In this document: one piece after another, positions 44,101 to 49,542 of the stretch
How positions within the stretch are numbered: position 1 is the stretch's first letter
Layout: each line of letters starts with the position of its first letter
NCBI RefSeq assembly: GCF_000241345.1
Contig: NZ_BAED01000056.1
Span: forward strand, 1-64,000
Origin: Gordonia amarae NBRC 15530
GTDB taxonomy: Bacteria; Actinomycetota; Actinomycetes; Mycobacteriales; Mycobacteriaceae
DNA length: 64,000 bases
Direction: 5' to 3'
Notes under the pieces: generated by a model
What the model saw: only the letters and a program-made list of their open reading frames with translations
Database searches by the model: none
Told to the model about the DNA's origin: nothing
Translations under genes and position numbers: made by a program

Positions 44101-46605
44101 CAGCTCACCGGTGGCACCGACCGGCACGGGCAACAGCCGGTGATCGAGCACGACGGCGGTGGTGCCGGTGATGGGTGCCCCGATCGGCACGTCACGCTCC
44201 CCCGGCTCAGCGCCCGGTCTCAGCGGCCCCGCGAGGGTCGCCATCACGGTCGCCTCGGTGGGCCCGTAGGCGTTGAACATCAACCGCTCTCGCGCCCAGC
44301 GTGCCACCAGGTCAGGCGGGCAGGCCTCGCCGCCGACGATGACCGTGCCGAGGTCGGGCAGATCGTCCCGAGGTACCGAGGCGAGAGCAGCCGGGGTCAG
44401 GAACAGATGAGTGATGCGTTCGGCACGCAGGATCCTCGCGAGTTCGTCGCCGCCGTACACCCACGACGGCACCACGACCAGCGTCGCCCCGGACGCGAAG
44501 GCCAGGAGGAGTTCGAGGATCGCCGCGTCGAAACTCGGGGAGGCGAAATGTACTGTGCGCGAGCCCGGTCCGAGACCGTACCGCCGGATCTGTTCGGCGG
44601 AGAACGACGCCAGTCCCCGATGGGACACCACGACCCCCTTGGGAAGCCCCGTCGACCCAGACGTGTAGATGAGGTACGCGGCGTCGGCGGTGGTGAGGGG
44701 CCTGTTCCGGTCGGTGTCGGTCACCGCATCGGGCGCGGCCGCCCGGTACTCGGCGATCAGTGCCGCATCGTCGAGCTGCAGCCACCGCGTGGACGACGGG
44801 CCGGACAACGCGGTGAGCCGCTCGCGGCCTCCTGGGCCGGTGACACCGAAAACCGCCCCGCTGTCGTCGAGGAGGTACGCGATGCGATCGTCGGGAAGCG
44901 CCGGGTCGATGGGCACAAAGGTCGCGCCCGTGGCGAACACGGCGAGGGTGGCGGTCACGGAACTGATGCCGCGCGGCAGCAGAACCGCGACCCGCTCACC
45001 CGGCCCCATCCCGTGAGCGATGAACACCCGGGCCAGCCGGTTCACGCGTTCGGCGAGCTCGTCGTACCGCAGCGCGGTCTCATCGCCGATCAGGGCCGTC
45101 GCTTCCGGACAGGCCGCGCGCACGCGCGCGAGCAGATCGGGCACGGGTTCGGCTGTCGCGGCGACGGGTCCACGGGCCGGGACCAGCAGCGCACGCTGCT
45201 CGGCGGCGACGACGTCAAGCCGTGCCACCCGCGCGTCGGCGGGCGCCCCGACGAGTGCGGCGAGCACGGTGCACAGCCGCAGGTGATGCGCGGTGGCGCC
45301 GGCCGCCGAGTACGCCGCCCCGTTGGCCTCGATGTCGATGCGCAGGTCGCCACCGCCGGTGTACACGGTAAAGGCCATGTCGTCGGTGGGGCCGGTACTC
45401 AGCACGTAGCCGCGGCCGGTGCTGTGTCCGAGCCGGGTCTCGCCCCGGAACATCATGATGTTGACCGCGGGCCCGAAGAATCCGCGCCCCCCGGCCGACC
45501 CGTCCGACGACCGGGTCATGTCCTCGAAGCGGAACCGTTGATGACGCAGTGCGCCGCTCAACTCGGCGGTGATCTGGGCCAGGAACTGCGCGACGGTGGT
45601 GTCCGCACCGATCGTCGCGCGGATCGGCACCACATTGGAGACCATGCCGCCGGAGCGGCGCAGCAGCGCGTTGGTGCGCGCCGACACCGGGAGGCTCAGG
45701 ACCACCTCGTCACGTCCGCTCATGCGGGCCAGGTACAGGGCTGTCGCGGCGACGGCAACGGCGGCGACGGTGACGTCGTTGGCCGCGCAGAAATCCCGCA
45801 CCGCCCGTTGCAGCGGCTCGTCGAGATCGGCGCCCACGCGATGCGCGGCCCCACCTGCCCCGGACGGACCGCCCAGCCGGATCGGTGCGGGCAGATCCGT
45901 GAGCTGCCCCGACCAGTACTCACGGTCCCGCTCGAATCTGGTCGACGACCGGTAGGTGAGGTCATCCGCGTGCAGGTCGGCCAGGCTGCCCGCACGCGAG
46001 GGCTCCACCTCGGTACCGAGGATGCGTGCCGAGTAGACCTGCGCCACCCGCTCGGCGAAGGCCGTCGCCCCGTAGCCGTCGAGCAGGATGTGGTGGACCC
46101 GCGTGTACCAGAACCAGCGGCGGTCGGCGATGCGCAGGGTGGCCGATTCGATCAGCCGGTCGGCGTACAGGTTGAGCGGGCGGCGGAACTCGGCGTCCAT
46201 CCAGGCGCGGGCCGCGGACTCCGGGTGGGGCTCGGCACGCAGGTCCAGGTGAGTCATCTCGTCGCGCAACGAATCGTCGATCAGTTGCACCGGCGCACCG
46301 GCGGGGTCCGGGCCGTGTCCGCCCCCACAGCGGCTGTCCGGGTCGGGCGGGTCGATGAGGCGGACCATGGCCGCCCCGAACTCCCGGGCCACCTGCTGTC
46401 CGACCGCGGTGAACAGCGCGGTGTCGAGGTCACCGTCGACATCGACGTACTGGGCGATAGAGAACGCCGTGTCGGGTGCGAGCTGCTGGGCGAACCAGAT
46501 GCTGCGTTGCGCCGCCGACAGCGGGACGATCCGGTCAGCGGCGAGGGCCACGTCGGCGGGCAGAGACCCGGCCTGAGACTGCGCGCCGAGCTCGTTGACG
46601 GTCAA
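29128..46605 (-). CDS. Giant NRPS, five C-A-T modules plus terminal C
   Basis: The product has 5825 residues. The domain order by residue is C1 (25-445) A1 (480-970) T1 (990-1065), C2 A2 T2 (1080-2130), C3 A3 T3 (2145-3210), C4 A4 T4 (3230-4280), C5 A5 T5 (4300-5335), C6 (5355-5815). All six C domains keep HHxxxDG (near 173, 1222, 2289, 3378, 4436 and 5499), and all five T domains keep the GG(D/N/T)S serine. Specificity codes read by eye: A1 DALFIGAVMK, A2 DLWHLILVGK, A3 DVWHFSLVDK (serine), A4 DALFIGAIMK, A5 DLWPLILVSK. There is no epimerase, methylase or thioesterase domain. C1 has no upstream carrier, so it should take an acyl starter. C6 has no A or T, implying completion by the A-T-TE protein at 52330. 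The start is TTG at 46605, the only option after an in-frame stop. Confidence 0.95.
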   Translation of the reverse strand: MTVNELGAQSQAGSLPADVALAADRIVPLSAAQRSIWFAQQLAPDTAFSIAQYVDVDGDLDTALFTAVGQQVAREFGAAMVRLIDPPDPDSRCGGGHGPDPAGAPVQLIDDSLRDEMTHLDLRAEPHPESAARAWMDAEFRRPLNLYADRLIESATLRIADRRWFWYTRVHHILLDGYGATAFAERVAQVYSARILGTEVEPSRAGSLADLHADDLTYRSSTRFERDREYWSGQLTDLPAPIRLGGPSGAGGAAHRVGADLDEPLQRAVRDFCAANDVTVAAVAVAATALYLARMSGRDEVVLSLPVSARTNALLRRSGGMVSNVVPIRATIGADTTVAQFLAQITAELSGALRHQRFRFEDMTRSSDGSAGGRGFFGPAVNIMMFRGETRLGHSTGRGYVLSTGPTDDMAFTVYTGGGDLRIDIEANGAAYSAAGATAHHLRLCTVLAALVGAPADARVARLDVVAAEQRALLVPARGPVAATAEPVPDLLARVRAACPEATALIGDETALRYDELAERVNRLARVFIAHGMGPGERVAVLLPRGISSVTATLAVFATGATFVPIDPALPDDRIAYLLDDSGAVFGVTGPGGRERLTALSGPSSTRWLQLDDAALIAEYRAAAPDAVTDTDRNRPLTTADAAYLIYTSGSTGLPKGVVVSHRGLASFSAEQIRRYGLGPGSRTVHFASPSFDAAILELLLAFASGATLVVVPSWVYGGDELARILRAERITHLFLTPAALASVPRDDLPDLGTVIVGGEACPPDLVARWARERLMFNAYGPTEATVMATLAGPLRPGAEPGERDVPIGAPITGTTAVVLDHRLLPVPVGATGELYLGGAGIATGYHRRQSLTATRFVADPYGPPGAVMYRTGDLVAWRADGMLAYRGRADRQIKIRGFRIEPGEVDAAIAAVPGVGAALTEPQVVTGPHGGPRTVLVGYFTGTADPDEIGDRLRAVLPSHMVPSALVQLDEIPLTSSGKVDRDALPVPEVRAAPYEAPRSPEEAVVAAAFAGCVSAERVGRDDDFFALGGDSLAATRLVAELAERFGTDIPVRWVFESPTVAALARRLDEPVVRRVPALRHNTSDDDAVPVSPQQKRMWIINRFDTDSTVFHIPFALRLRGALDVPALASAVTDVLDRHETLRTVYPDSPEGPVQQVVPVALLHQLTDAVRTPEAVAAEAVTHRIEELAATGFDVSAQVPLTVTLLRVSEDEHVLVCVVHHIAADGSSSAPLARDLAEAYTARRRGAAPGWAPLPVTYRDYTRWHHELMGDEADPDSVSAVQLRYWRERLDRLPDLPALPTDRPRRAAAGGCGGVVSSSLPPGVVERIRTVAVATGTTPFMVAHAALAVVLARLSGTTDIAVGTPVAGRGQRPLPDLVGMFAGTLVLRTEVRGEQSFAALLADVREVDLGAFENADFPFDRLVDLMRPRRSAAHHPLFQVGFSYQNISLGHFTLDGLDVEVIEPELGVAKSDLHLTLVDDGGSGPMAVRWDYDRDLFDHSTIERWHTLWSGVLAAALDAVDTPVGDLAAGADGAGAVTGPVSGRADRTLTGLLESAFAAYPDHEALWVDATSSALSYGQLHSRVTALARTLIATGVGPETRVAVAVERSAELIEGVLAVLVAGGAYVPVDPAAPPERNRLVLESARPALVLVAGGVPDGLRCDGIAVYDMTAGGQVVAGGRVTDADRRAPLWPSNTAYVIYTSGSTGTPKGVAVSHAAIAAQLSWKTGAFPLGTDDTLVLKTDLTFDLSVWELFWPLISGARLVLAAPGAQRDPRELAGLMARTGTTAAHFVPSLLDAYLDALDDLRALDNQPLSPRLDRVLCIGEALTPATAARAARTLGARVFNLYGPTEAAVGITCHEWTAGGPESATVPIGVPVDDSVTVILDARLHPVPAGVVGELYLGGVQLATAYEGRRDLTATRFVARPGGTGDRLYRTGDLARVRPDGQIEFLGRNDFQVKIRGRRIELGEIESALAADERVASAAVTAHDDLLTAYLVPFSPEAGWDADTVLRDLASRLPAYMVPGVVVTLAELPRGIHGKVDRGALPEPHRPGREYVAPRTATERALVDLLGDLLPGTDTHEDLGIRDDFFDAGGNSLLAARLSARIEDVFGVRVPVRVVFDTPVVGDLARRIEDAHATDRPRLMAQQRPERIPLSRPQQRMWLLDQLDPGSAAYNLPLALRVDGPVDQAALTGALRYLLDRHESLRTIYPAINGVPHQRILGTDEALAGADMVLCASGADAGARDLTARIAEIAAGGFALDTRIPLRVHLIAQPDGQTVVVVVVHHIVADGWSVRLLFGDLIAGYLGAGGSARPLPVQYADYTLWRAELLGDVGPVHASIAHQHRFWRRTLADLPGPLPLPFDRSRPAHPTGRGATVEFEIDPAQVAAAEAYGRSRRATLFHVVHAAFAVMLSRLSGSTDIVIGTPVSGRPSAVLDDVVGMFAETVVLRTEVNPDATVAGFVDAVRATDTAAQDNSEIPFDVLAAEFESDPGGAHHPVFQVMLAAGDPAPSPMAVDGLTVTPVEIDLPVARFDLHLTVDLPADSTAVASGTRPVRGRFTYATDLFDHETVAAFPAMLSHVLHAVTMDPGARLHDIDVVPEETSAVALARWSAGPEPTVDRWAGTLPDILAANASRGCSATVMVVRDVDDSVTLTMPEFGRRVARTARALIDRGVGPESTVAVAVDRSVDMLVALHAVVSAGGAYVPLDLDDPPVRVATMLDVVDPVVVIAPDRAAAILPPRYADDLFAPDARHADRDDAVISDHDRLTPLHPGHPAYVLFTSGSTGVPKAVTVSHEAIVNRLVWMQAQYAIGAADTVLQKTPITFDVSVWELFWPFISGASVVLAAPGAHRDPQALAALIAERRISVVHFVPTMLDAFFGATVDADLTPLRLVFTSGEALGAPAAAAVLDRTDARLHNLYGPTEAAVDVTAQPVGRAEVDGPSIPIGRPASGNQVYVLDRRLRPVVAGVIGELYLGGVQLARGYHGRPDLTSARFVASPWDKGGRLYRTGDLVRWRRTSGANPVLEYLGRSDFQVKVRGQRVETGEVEAAILSHPGVTAAVTVAHDAGASGSQLISYVVAADAVPAPSPADIRSHVALMLPDHMVPGHVMLLDELPVTTSGKVDRRALPAPAHGPDVMRGGSGADGRTPTETALLAIIRPLLGNRFGVDDDFFDLGGNSLIAIRVAAGILTDLDVRVPVRAIFDARTVSALATVVEDLAAGPGRPAAGARPVTDRPACAPLSAAQQQMWLHNRMFPGSNAFMIVAPLRIPGHLDQGVLRQAIGDVIDRHEILRTSYPETEHGPVQVVRNLHPGDLFPVLTVLDAAPADSPEDSGVGECVRVALHRPLDLTTDPPLRVVIRPSAEATEVALAIHHIAADGWSLRVLADDLNLAYMARVMGTEPDWQPLPVRYADHMLARAARLGSAADPSSELAGHLEYWRAALEDAPTESGPTRDGSGGAAETYRAPVDSALLTGIDRIAVRHNTTRFAVVHAALAVMLSRSGVGRDVLIGTPVAGRSDGDVARLVGMFVTMVALRSDVDPLRGFGDLVARSRDTILDGLDHSAVDVEEVIDHLGITRDGTRHPLIGVTLTVDTGEYPAAGDGAAALAASAARIDLPVARFDLEFSLVPAADGGAELTVLHRPEAYSSATAAILLGRLGHVLRTVVANPGVALRKLDLLTGTEHAAVAALSGPPPAGPRFLDQVLSTPGYQVVGPDATGRRTRWDHHTFIAYSDRLARTLRERGACPEGVVALCMSRSVESVAAMRAVAMTGAAFVPVDPTYPADRIAFMIADSGARIVVTTAADRERLDGAEATAAAGAIDADDPDLYAATTPAGPVDTQVVRHLDQLAYLIYTSGSTGTPKAVAVTHRGIASFVAEQRRYGVAAGSRVLHFASPSFDAALLEILLAADAGATTVVAPPTLYGADDLAGLLRDEAVTHAFLTPGVMETITPAPSAADPLPELGTFIVGGDACAPTVAGRWIGLGKRFFNAFGPTETTIMATLAGPLTAADTAPMLIGPGVTGARIQVLDESLATQPAGVAGELYVAGPGLARGYHGRAALTAATFVADPDGPPGSRRYRTGDLVRAITDDAGAPALTHQGRADRQLKIRGHRVEAGEIEAILRSDPRIGGAIVTTATGPDGTAALVAYVVPAPTAPDTLDVTALRTDLRGRLPGYAVPSAIMVLGAIPLTTSGKVDQRALPAPVFGETGYVAPESALEQLVAQVFAEVLHCDRVGVHDNFFDAGGTSLSAATAVARLRSQAGRELSVPDLFDAPTVAGLAAVLDRAAAPAGPAPGDLPRPDRIPLSPAQQRMWFLNRFDPSALTENIPLVLRITGDLDVVAFSAALHTLVVRHESLRTIYPDSPQGPFQEIIPAADAALELAVTDVGHTSMDAAIRAVTSVVFDVTAEIPVRAALLRDSDTRSHVFVLVLHHICADGLSVVTLAAQLADAYGALLSGREPDRTPVPVQYADFAVWQCGRLDDPDGPATRELAQWRDRLDGAPPVIDLPTDRPRPAEPSGAGRRIDFHVDQALWARVTDFAGRRGVTPFMVAHTALAVLLGRIGDNHDVVIGTPIAGRDQARLEGVVGMFVNMLALRTRIDPGATGEESLAEARAAALHGFAHASVPFDRIVEGLDLPRTAAHHPVFQVAFSFQNLGPVTMTLPGAEVEVIDDDLLIAEFDLHLTLAETFPAAADSTGVMGQLVYATDLFDNSTATDLTERYVRLLGALIEFPDRPVGDLPLLGPGELARLSMSAPPAQHTETGLADGFHAQARRTPDADALVTTDGVLSYRELARRVTDLAAVLAGHGAGPDVRVAITAPRGLHQIVAMYAVATAGAAYVPVDLTAGERATMILDAADPALVLGTGAAPIRDRPYLDLTAVPHPAPPVPAWRPRPDNSAYVLYTSGSTGVPKGVDVSVGAVTEQLRWMQRRYPMGAGDTVILKTPAGFDLSVWEYWWPLRTGARIVVAEPGAERDGRALLDTLARHRVSVLPTVPSGLAMLLDAGDDRLSGTLRTVLCIGEELPAELVARFRPAAPDTLLHNLYGPTEAAVSVTGHEVGEPGGRVPIGAAQPSVAIRVLDSRLRQVPDGVAGELYVSGVQVARGYHGDPARTALSFVTDPVDGSRMYRTGDLVRRLRDGNLVYLGRTDHQLKIRGFRIEPGEIEAVLRRSAGVADAVVIAVSREGDAAAGTPDRLIGFVTAATGSGHAGLAEAVTREAARKLPGYLRPEVHVLDELPYNANGKVDRSRLPRPKPVQRQYVAPATDLERLVVDAVTEVVGATSNSVRVGLADNFFALGGNSLSATRLAARLERDLNCQIPVRVFFDAVDVADVAARIAALAGTGGASGAGGRTVPPLVRTGDDDPAPLAPAQRRLWESVRAGSGGDWNVPMAIRFTGGLDIGAVEVAVADLVERHESLRTRYRDTPDGVRLIVVPAATVAESLRGALTPVDVAADDLPAALTAAASIPLDVVNGVPIGLRLLRLLPDVHILVLVVHHLSFDGQSMAPLARDVLMAYTARRDGGVPELPEPEVTFADYARWRTGILGAPGARTDEFERQLAHWTGIFGDGAGALAPWTPLPTDRARPAVWNAEGATVRFRIGENLHAAIDGYARTRSVSVFAVLQAAFGVVLAERTGDSDVHLATSNGNRTHPALDGVVGNFSEEIPMRLDVSGPRPFVDVVYDVRDQLLGGLAHPDISIPDLIDAFGLVRDNAGSVGHPVFSSTLILQQAEAGDAGVAELDLGDVRIARETVPSTTARHDLEFTLLELRDADRPAGIEGTVIYPVALFDRTSVEPLPQRLLEVLAAAMSPGDPTVADVRGTR

Positions 46606-46619
46606 AGCGGTTCAGCCAT
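46602..46619 (-). other. Five-codon upstream ORF overlapping the NRPS start
   Basis: ATG GCT GAA CCG CTT TGA (MAEPL) ends in the TTGA that contains the NRPS TTG start. It could be a coupling leader peptide, or the remnant of an ATG start put out of frame. Confidence 0.35.
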
Positions 46620-46676
46620 CCCAACAGATTCTCGGGGCGGGCCTGAGCTGAGGTCGACCCACGCGCTGCGACGTAC

Positions 46677-46710
46677 TTAGGACACGCTAGGTTAGCACAG
46701 GCTTACCTGT
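46677..46710. promoter_or_regulatory. Tandem IdeR-box-like sites between NRPS and exporter
   Basis: Two sites lie 15 bp apart in the 138-bp divergent region: TTAGGACACGCTAGGTTAG (46677-46695) and TTAGCACAGGCTTACCTGT (46692-46710). Against the iron-box consensus TTAGGTTAGGCTAACCTAA they match 12 and 13 of 19. Within the same stretch AGGTTAGC-ACAG-GCTTACCT (46689-46708) is an 8-4-8 inverted repeat with one mismatch. Position and form suggest a repressor site controlling both directions; IdeR is the best guess. Confidence 0.45.
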
Positions 46711-46743
46711 GTGACGGTATACGATGGAAAGGTGGAACACCCG

Positions 46744-47775
46744 ATGGGAGCCCCGCCCCAGTCCCGCACCTCCGTCGGCGCCCGCGTCCCCGAGGATGCG
46801 ACGACGCCCCCCGGACCCGAGATCGCGGTGCGGGTATCGGGTCTGAGCAAACGATTCGGTGAGGTCGAGGCGCTCCGGGATATCTCGTTCCACGTGCCGA
46901 AGGGCAGCATCCTGGGCATCCTCGGCCCCAACGGAGCCGGCAAGTCGACCTTGGTGTCCACGCTGGGAACCCTGATCACACCGGATTCGGGAACCGCGAG
47001 CATCGCCGGCCACGATCTGCGCACCGACCCGGCAAGCGTCCGGGCATCGATCTCGATGACCGGTCAGTACGCGGCCCTCGACGAGACCCTCAGCGGCCGC
47101 GACAACCTGATCTTCTTCGGACGGATGCAGGGCCTGTGCCGGCCGAAAGCCCGTGAGCGCGCCGACTATCTCCTCGAGCGCTTCGGTCTGGTGGCGGCCG
47201 GTAGGCGGCCCGTCCAGACCTATTCGGGAGGCATGCGCCGGCGCCTCGACATCGCCTGCGGTCTCGTCGTCAGACCCGAGGTGGTCTTCCTCGACGAGCC
47301 GACAACCGGACTCGATCCGCGCAGCCGCCAGGCGGTCTGGTCGCTGGTGGCGGCATTGCGGGCCGACGGCATCACCACACTCCTGACCACCCAGTACCTC
47401 GATGAGGCCGACCAGCTCGCCGACAACATCATCCTGATCGATCGCGGGGAGGTCGTCGCCGAGGGCACCGCCGCCACGCTGAAAGACCGTGTCGGGGCCA
47501 CCTACTGCGAGGTGGCACCCGCCGACGAGGCCGACGCGCCCGCGCTGCGGGCTGTGCTCGCCGGCCTGTTGGGCCCCGGGTACCGGTGCACGGTCACGGG
47601 CTCCGGCACCGTCACCCTCACCGCGCCCGAACGGGTGGACACGATGGGGCAGGTGATCACCGCGGCCCGCGACGCCGGAATCGCCCTTCGTGACGTGGGA
47701 TTGCGCAGTCCCTCGCTCGACGATGTGTTCCTCACGCTGACCGGCGACACATCCGCGACCGGCGACACCCGATGA
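46744..47775 (+). CDS. DrrA-like ABC exporter ATPase
   Basis: The product has 343 residues from ATG 46744; an in-frame GTG at 46711 would abut the regulatory palindrome, whereas GGAAAGG suits the ATG. ABC motifs are Walker A GPNGAGKST, Q-loop, signature YSGGMRRRLDIACGL, Walker [17 protein letters not shown] and the H-loop region TTQYLDEADQLAD. A C-terminal DrrA-type extension follows. With the next two permeases it forms an exporter of the daunorubicin/lipid type, overlapping the first permease gene by ATGA. It is the likely export pump for the island's product. Confidence 0.93.
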   Translation: MGAPPQSRTSVGARVPEDATTPPGPEIAVRVSGLSKRFGEVEALRDISFHVPKGSILGILGPNGAGKSTLVSTLGTLITPDSGTASIAGHDLRTDPASVRASISMTGQYAALDETLSGRDNLIFFGRMQGLCRPKARERADYLLERFGLVAAGRRPVQTYSGGMRRRLDIACGLVVRPEVVFLDEPTTGLDPRSRQAVWSLVAALRADGITTLLTTQYLDEADQLADNIILIDRGEVVAEGTAATLKDRVGATYCEVAPADEADAPALRAVLAGLLGPGYRCTVTGSGTVTLTAPERVDTMGQVITAARDAGIALRDVGLRSPSLDDVFLTLTGDTSATGDTR

Positions 47776-48620
47776 GCATCAGATCCACGGCCACCGCGGT
47801 CAGCGGGGACCGCCTGACCTGGCCCGACCGTGCCGACGCCGCCGTGTGGGAACCCGGCGGCGCCTTCGTCCGGCAGTGGCGGACGATGACCGCGCGAGCA
47901 CTCCGGTCGGCATGGTCGCAGAGCGAATTCGTGATCGCGATCGCCATGCCGCTGGTGTTCGCGCTCGGCTTCTACCTGCCGCTGCGGTTGATCATGGCCG
48001 AGCGGGGCATCGACTACGCCCAGTTCCTGATGCCGATCATCGTGCTGCAGGCTGTCGCGTTCACCGCGGTCGCCGCCGCGCAGCGCGCCGCCCTGGACAG
48101 GATGCGTGGCATGACGCGGCGGCTGACGGCGATGCCGGTGCATCCGCTGGTGCCGTTGCTCTCGCGCATGAGCGTGACCATCGTCCGCGTACTGCTCTCC
48201 ATCTGCGCCGCGCTGGCCTTCGGTGCGCTGCTGGGCTTCTCCTTCAACGGCGGTGTCATCGACACAGCCGGGTTCATCGTGTTCGCGATCGCGGTGTCCC
48301 TGGTCCTGGGCATCGGCGCGGACACCCTCGGGGTGATGGCCCGCAGCGCGGAGGCGACCTCCCAGCTGCTCGTGTTGCCGCAGCTGGTCCTCGGGCTGCT
48401 GTCCACCGGATTCGTCCCCGAATCGGGGTTTCCCGACTGGGCGCAACCGTTCGCCCGCAACCAGCCGATCTCCCATTTCTCCACGCTGATGCGGGAACTG
48501 GCGGACGGTCACCCCGGCTGGAACTCGGCACTGCCGTCGCTGCTGTGGCTGGCCGGGCTGGCCGTCGTGTTCATCGCGGCGGCTCACCACGCCCAGACAC
48601 ACCGGAGGGCGTACCTATGA
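47772..48620 (+). CDS. ABC-2 type exporter permease
   Basis: The gene encodes 282 residues, ATGA-overlapped with the ATPase gene. An N-terminal cytosolic tail (about 1-45) precedes six hydrophobic helices of the ABC-2 membrane family, with the conserved region RMRGMTRRLTAMPVHPLVPL and the late motif LLSTGFVPESGFPDWAQPFARNQPI. It pairs with the next permease to form a heterodimeric channel, as in DrrB/DrrC. Confidence 0.9.
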   Translation: MSIRSTATAVSGDRLTWPDRADAAVWEPGGAFVRQWRTMTARALRSAWSQSEFVIAIAMPLVFALGFYLPLRLIMAERGIDYAQFLMPIIVLQAVAFTAVAAAQRAALDRMRGMTRRLTAMPVHPLVPLLSRMSVTIVRVLLSICAALAFGALLGFSFNGGVIDTAGFIVFAIAVSLVLGIGADTLGVMARSAEATSQLLVLPQLVLGLLSTGFVPESGFPDWAQPFARNQPISHFSTLMRELADGHPGWNSALPSLLWLAGLAVVFIAAAHHAQTHRRAYL

Positions 48621-49534
48621 GCCCCAGAACCAGGAGTCACCGACCGGCCTCCCGCAACCAGGACCTCGTCGAGCTGACCGAATCGGTGGCCCACAGCGCC
48701 GATTCGCTCCGTTTCCCCGCCCGCGACGCGGTGCCGGTGTCCACCCGGGCGGCTCCGGCCGTCGCGGCCCGGTCACTGGCCAGGGCGTCGCTCCTACAGG
48801 CGGAAAGGATCCTGGTGAGGTGGTCGAAGGATCCGGTGACCCTGCTCCAGTCACTGCTGTTCCCGGCACTGATGGTGCTGCTGTTCTGGCTGGTCCTGGA
48901 CCGGTCCGTCAGCGAGCATTCGGGCACATCGAATGTGTTCGGCATGGTCCCGATGGTGGCGCTGGTCGGCGCGATGTCGGGGTCATCGATCAGCGGCCTG
49001 GGTCTGCAGTGGGAGCGGAAGACCGGCCTGCTGAGCAAGATGTGGACGCTTCCGGTGCATCGCGCGTCGGCGATGACCGGCCGGCTCCTCGCCGAGGCCG
49101 TGCGCATCGTGGTGACGGTGACCGCGGTGCTGCTCGTGGGCACGATCGTCGGTTTCCGCATCCACACCGGCGTGCCGGGCTACCTCGCCGTCATCGGTGT
49201 GGCGGTGCTGTTCGGGTTGTCGTTCTCGATGATGGTCACGGCGCTCGCGCTGCGCAACTCCGAGTCGCGGGTCGTGGAGTGGACGGCCGTGGGCACCAAT
49301 CTCGCGATGTTCTTCAACACCGGTTTCGTTCCCGCGCAATCGTATCCGCGGTGGCTGCGGCCGGTGGTCGAGTATCAGCCGATGAGTTGCGCCATCGACA
49401 CGATCCGCGGTCTCGCCGATGCCGGACCCGTGTGGCGGCCGCTGGTGCTGACGTTGCTCTGGTCGGCGGCCTTGCTGGTGCTGTTCACCGGCCCGACGGT
49501 CGCGGGCTATCGGCGCGCGGCGACGGACGACTGA
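48617..49534 (+). CDS. ABC-2 type exporter permease, second subunit
   Basis: The gene encodes 305 residues from ATG 48617, ATGA-overlapped with the previous gene; the longer frame upstream is a shadow. A hydrophilic N-terminal 70 residues (LVELTESVAHSADSLRFPAR) lead into six helices, with ERKTGLLSKMWTLPVHRASAMTGRLL and FFNTGFVPAQSYPRWLRPVVEYQPM matching the preceding subunit. It ends 8 bp from the convergent GT gene. Confidence 0.9.
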   Translation: MSPRTRSHRPASRNQDLVELTESVAHSADSLRFPARDAVPVSTRAAPAVAARSLARASLLQAERILVRWSKDPVTLLQSLLFPALMVLLFWLVLDRSVSEHSGTSNVFGMVPMVALVGAMSGSSISGLGLQWERKTGLLSKMWTLPVHRASAMTGRLLAEAVRIVVTVTAVLLVGTIVGFRIHTGVPGYLAVIGVAVLFGLSFSMMVTALALRNSESRVVEWTAVGTNLAMFFNTGFVPAQSYPRWLRPVVEYQPMSCAIDTIRGLADAGPVWRPLVLTLLWSAALLVLFTGPTVAGYRRAATDD

Positions 49535-49542
49535 GCCGGCAC

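Noticed and set aside
43816..46680. 954-codon open frame on the + strand opposite the NRPS first module
   Set aside because: Antisense to conserved C and A domain coding sequence, with shadow composition and no ribosome binding site or motif.
46711..46743. Upstream GTG start for the exporter ATPase
   Set aside because: It would put the start codon directly against the regulatory repeat with no room for a leader; the ATG at 46744 has a better ribosome binding site and the N-terminal residues added are not ABC-like.
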